Shown piece by piece: positions 60,591 through 64,000 of a stretch of 64,000 nucleotides of DNA (its first letter is position 1; each line of letters starts with the position of its first letter). The stretch comes from Mermis nigrescens (taxonomy: Eukaryota; Nematoda; Enoplea; Mermithida; Mermithidae): positions 7,321,531-7,385,530 of the forward strand of contig JAVLUZ010000143.1 in the NCBI GenBank assembly GCA_036768485.1, read 5' to 3'. The translations under genes and the position numbers were made by a program. Under the pieces are notes generated by a model. It saw only the letters and a list, made by a program, of their open reading frames with translations. It did not search any database and was not told the DNA's origin.

Positions 60591-63150
60591 TCCGATCAGA
60601 TCGTAAGAATTAGCGGGGAGGTGGAGTTTTAATTTTTACTAAACGTTATCTTGATGCTCGATGCGTTAAAGTTTCTGCTTCTCTGTTTATGACTGATACT
60701 TTAGTAGTTGAAATTTTAAATGGTGGGAAAGATGTTATTAGATGTTTGTTAGTTGATAGACCTCCTCAATATGATTTTGATACTGCAGTTCGGATATGTA
60801 ATTCAATTGAATTGGTTAGAAATAGTTGTCATCCCATTATTATATTAGGTGATTTAAATTTGCCTAAAATTGATTGGCTACATGGTACTTTTACATTTAA
60901 TCCATTAAACGAATTATTTTTGATTATTTATCACCTAGTGGTCTGCAACAGTTAGTTAGAGAGAATACCCATGATAATACTTTGATTGATGTAGTATTTG
61001 CTGCATATAACGTTTTTAATGTCCAGGTCCTTCCTCCTTTTTGAACAAGCGACCATAATTCGATTTCTTCTGAAATTTTAACTAGGACTTTTCATGATAG
61101 AGATGAACCTTGCTTAAATTTCAATAAAACGGACTATGATAGTATTGTTACTTTTTTATCCTCTGTTTCATGGCCTGATATTTTCTCCACATGCTCAACA
61201 ATTAATGATATGTATAATTTTTTTAAGTATCAAATCCTCTTATTTTCAGTTTTGCACCTACTTTTAGAGCTAAATCAAAATTTAAATACCCTAAAAGCTT
61301 ACATAAATTATTTCTTAAAGAACGTTCTCTATGAGATAAGTATAAAAGGTGTAAAACTCCAAAAACTAAAGTTAAATATCGAAATCATTGTAAAGCTCTA
61401 AGTATAACTATTCATAATTATTTCTCTTCTCAAGAAAATAAATTGCTTAAGAATAATAATCCTTAAGCTTTCTATACTTTTGTAAATAATAGGTTAAAAA
61501 GTCGCAACGATAACCGATTCAATACGCAAGGCTAATATTTTTAATGATTAATTCGCTTCTGTGTTTTCTAGTGACATTACTAACGCTAATTTTCTTTTTC
61601 AGAAGCGCTGTGATTTTTCGCTTTCTGACGTCAGTCTTAGTGAGGATCGTGTATTGGAAGCCATTAACCATCTGAATAATTCAACTGCAGTTGGCCCTGG
61701 CGGCATTTGCAATCTTTTTATTAAAAAATTGTTGTTTCAAATGGTAAAGCCGTTAGTTAGCATTTTTACTGTATCTTTTCTGTCTGGAAATATTCCCGAG
61801 CTTTGGAGCATGGCACATGTTATTCCGATTTTGAAAAAGGGGATCTAGCATTAGTCGATAATTACAGGCCCGTTTCCCTTTGTTGTTCTATTGCCAAAAT
61901 TATGGAAAGAATTATAAATAGTCAATTGTTAAACTTTCACAAGGTCAATAAACTAGTATCTCCTTTTTAATTTAGTTTTCAAAACAATGAATCTTGTGAA
62001 ACACAATTGTTGAAGTGTAAATTTTCATGGATTCGGTCGTTAGCTAAAAAGAAACTGTCGATATAATATATTTAGATTTCTCTAAAGCTTTTGATAAAGT
62101 AAATATTGAAAAACTTCTTATTAAGTTAAACGGATATGGAATAAACGGTAATTTGTTTACATGGCTAAAGACCTATTTGTTTAATCGCTTCCAATGTGTT
62201 CGCGTTAATCAGTCTTTTTCAGATTACGTGCCTGTTACTAGCGGTTTCGTCCAAGGAAGTGTCCTTGGACCTACGCTCTTTTCGATTTTTTTAAATGATA
62301 TATGTGATAATATTTATAGTACAGTTTATATGTTCGCTGATGATATCAAAATTTTCAATATTAGTCGTAACTATAGATTATTAAAGTCTAGGTAAGATTT
62401 TTGACTGAACAAATACATGGGATCTACCCATTTAACGAACCAAAAGTCAAGTTCTCTATCTGGATAATGATAATCAAAAAGTTGTTTATAGACTAAGTGG
62501 GGAAATTATTTCTAGTGATAACCTGTTTGTCCGTAATTTAGGAGTTTTGATTTCCCAAAATTTAACATTCAAGGGACATTATAATTCTTTGATTAAAAAA
62601 GCTTTCTTTAGATGCATTTTAATACGCAAATCATTTTTGTCACGTGATAAATGTAACCTTGTTAAAGCTTATATTTATTATGTTAGACCTTATTAGAGTA
62701 ACTGTTGCAGGATCGTCTAATACAACTTAAATTGTGCAGACTTGAATTCAGACGCTTGCAGATTTGTCTGTGTATTATGTATCAAATTATTTGTCATAAA
62801 TCGCTGTTTAGAAGCTGATAATTTTTTTGTATTTAGTCGTAATATTACCCGCAGCATTAATAGATCTAAATTAGTTATACCTGTTGCACATTCTAATTTA
62901 GAAAAGTTTGATTTCTTTTACAAATACATCGCAGCATGGAACAATCTTCCTGACTTCATTGTATCTTCCCCTAACCTGAACATATTTAAATCCAGGTTAG
63001 TAAACTTTGATTTATATAGACATCTTGTGGGGCGCGCGTAAAAATTGTCATTACATTGACTCGCATGTCCCCTTACTAATTTGTATCTATTATGTAACTC
63101 GTCATTCTGTATTTTATCACTTTGATTTATTATTAATAAAATTTCTCTTT
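60590..63150 (+). pseudogene. LINE F: heavily broken Jockey/CR1-type retrotransposon
   Basis: Endonuclease: RGGGVLIFTKRYLDARC, ILGDLNLPKIDWLHG, then NTLIDVVFAAYNVFNVQVLP. RT pieces: NDNRFNTQG region, FSSDITNANFLFQ, HLNNSTAVGPGGICNLFIKK, VIPILKKG, YLDFSKAFDKV, TSGFVQGSVLGPTLFSIFLN (Gly-Val-Pro changed to Gly-Phe-Val), FADDIKIFN, VRNLGVLISQNLTFKGHYNS, FYKYIAAWNNLPDFIVS. Many stops and frameshifts make it the oldest of the long LINE copies here. The 3' end is AATAAAATTTCTCTTTCTTC at about 63,136. Confidence 0.85.
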
Positions 63151-63300
63151 CTTCTTCAAATTGCATTGAATTGAGGGACGTCTTTTTAATGTATTTACCT
63201 GCCCTGATTTTTTCTCTTTTTTCAATTTGACCAAATTCGTATTGTTTTAAGTCCGTCTCTGTCGCAATGAAGTTTTTATCTCTTTTTATCTTTATCTAAC
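63151..63300 (+). mobile_element. LINE E-family 3' tail fragment
   Basis: TTTTTCAATTTGACCAAATT, CGTATTGTTTTAAGTCCGTC, TCTGTCGCAATGAAG followed by a TTTATC-type tail match the end of LINE E (59,678-59,725). It is a severely 5'-truncated copy joined to LINE F. Confidence 0.65.
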
Positions 63301-63309
63301 TAATGTAGG

Positions 63310-63690
63310 CATAGGCATAGCCAGGATTTTCGCCATGGGGAATCCAAAAAGTTTTTTTCCGTCTAAAAACTTATAAAAACGGGCGGAATCCTTTGAATGA
63401 TATGTCTTTTTGGGCTTTTCACATCGTCCTGCCTGCAGTATTTAAGCAAAATGCTTATTTTGCGCTCGAAGCGCTAATTTTTTGACTTTTACTGCAATAA
63501 AACGATAGAAACCGCCAGAAGATAGAAGAAATCGGCGCAAAGAGGCACAAGCTTCTTAGCCAGGATTTTTGCCAGGGGGTCCGAAAATGTTTTTATATCA
63601 GAAGTCCATAAAAACGTATAAAAATGCGTTCTAGAAATTAAATAATGCCTTTTTTGACTATTCACATCGTCCTGCAACAATTAAAATGCA
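63310..63690. repeat. Tandem pair of a ~245-bp repeat
   Basis: TAGCCAGGATTTTCGCCATG at about 63,318 and TAGCCAGGATTTTTGCCAGG at about 63,559 start two copies, both continuing through CATAAAAACG or TATAAAAACG and ending TTCACATCGTCCTGC. No ORF. Confidence 0.65.
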
Positions 63691-64000
63691 AATAAAATAA
63701 TTTTTTCATAATATTTTCACAATTAATGCTGCACGCTTTGCAAGTTTTACTACTCGGGTATAACTTTAGATCACAGAGAATGCGACGGAAAACCTCTTTT
63801 GGTGCTGGGGAATCTGAGGTGGCGCGCTCAAGTGCTCCCCCCTAGTGAGGTCCTTGGCGAAACTCCGGAAAATTTTGCAAATTTAGCACTGAAATATTGA
63901 ATCTAACGTTAAAATTTTCATAAAATCGTCCGATTCAGGGTCCTTAATTTAGATGATAACTAGATTAAATAGACTGGCGCGCAGCGCGGAAATTTTCTGA
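63691..64000. other. No gene seen
   Basis: Repeat-like sequence with GGCGCGCTCAAGTGCTCCCC, which recalls GGGGAGCACTTGAGCGCG near 13,193. No coding feature. Confidence 0.4.

Overview
The window is AT-rich animal DNA with a eukaryotic gene layout: small exons, GT-AG introns (many of 65-150 bp) and dense transposon debris. ShKT-type cysteine modules at the ends of two secreted-type genes are common in nematodes and cnidarians, so an invertebrate, perhaps nematode-like, genome is my guess; nothing here fixes the phylum.

Left part (1-10 kb). This is mostly repeats and small DNA transposons. One recognisable host exon is present on the plus strand: the last exon of an ABCC-type ABC transporter (4,489-4,728), followed by a polyadenylation signal. 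A second possible exon of unknown identity follows at 4,830-5,019.

Middle part (10-36 kb, minus strand). Two genes lie head to tail. I assembled them from splice sites and reading phase. Gene 1 has 6 visible exons (36,070 down to 23,577) and gene 2 has 24 visible exons (22,656 down to 10,110). Both share one architecture: Gly/Ala/Ser-rich low-complexity exons, almost all joined in phase 1; then an acidic tail; then a Cys exon whose first codons read E-F-Y; then a terminal exon with a six-Cys ShKT domain. They look like tandem paralogues for secreted structural (silk-, matrix- or cuticle-like) proteins. First exons with signal peptides were not found. Inside gene 2 a 140-bp unit (75-bp exon plus 65-bp intron) is repeated nine times almost without change, introns included. 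Part of the array has a 280-bp two-exon higher-order period. This is a protein repeat grown by exon-intron duplication, and it is the most striking item in the window.

Right part (37-64 kb). A 100-N assembly gap is followed by a largely intact Ty3/gypsy retrotransposon: gag with two zinc knuckles, protease, RT, RNase H, and an integrase with GPY module. It also has a long third ORF (over 600 codons) that resembles no envelope. After it comes a pile of Jockey/CR1-type non-LTR retrotransposons in both orientations. They are cut by small DNA elements, including a 941-bp palindromic element with a 9-bp target duplication and copies of a short element family with 6-bp target duplications.

Mobile DNA accounts for most of the window. 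The small elements carry readable target-site duplications, which allows relative dating: the LINEs are older than the short elements inserted in them, and the Ty3 element looks young. Exon and element edges were read by eye; no alignment, search or RNA evidence was available.
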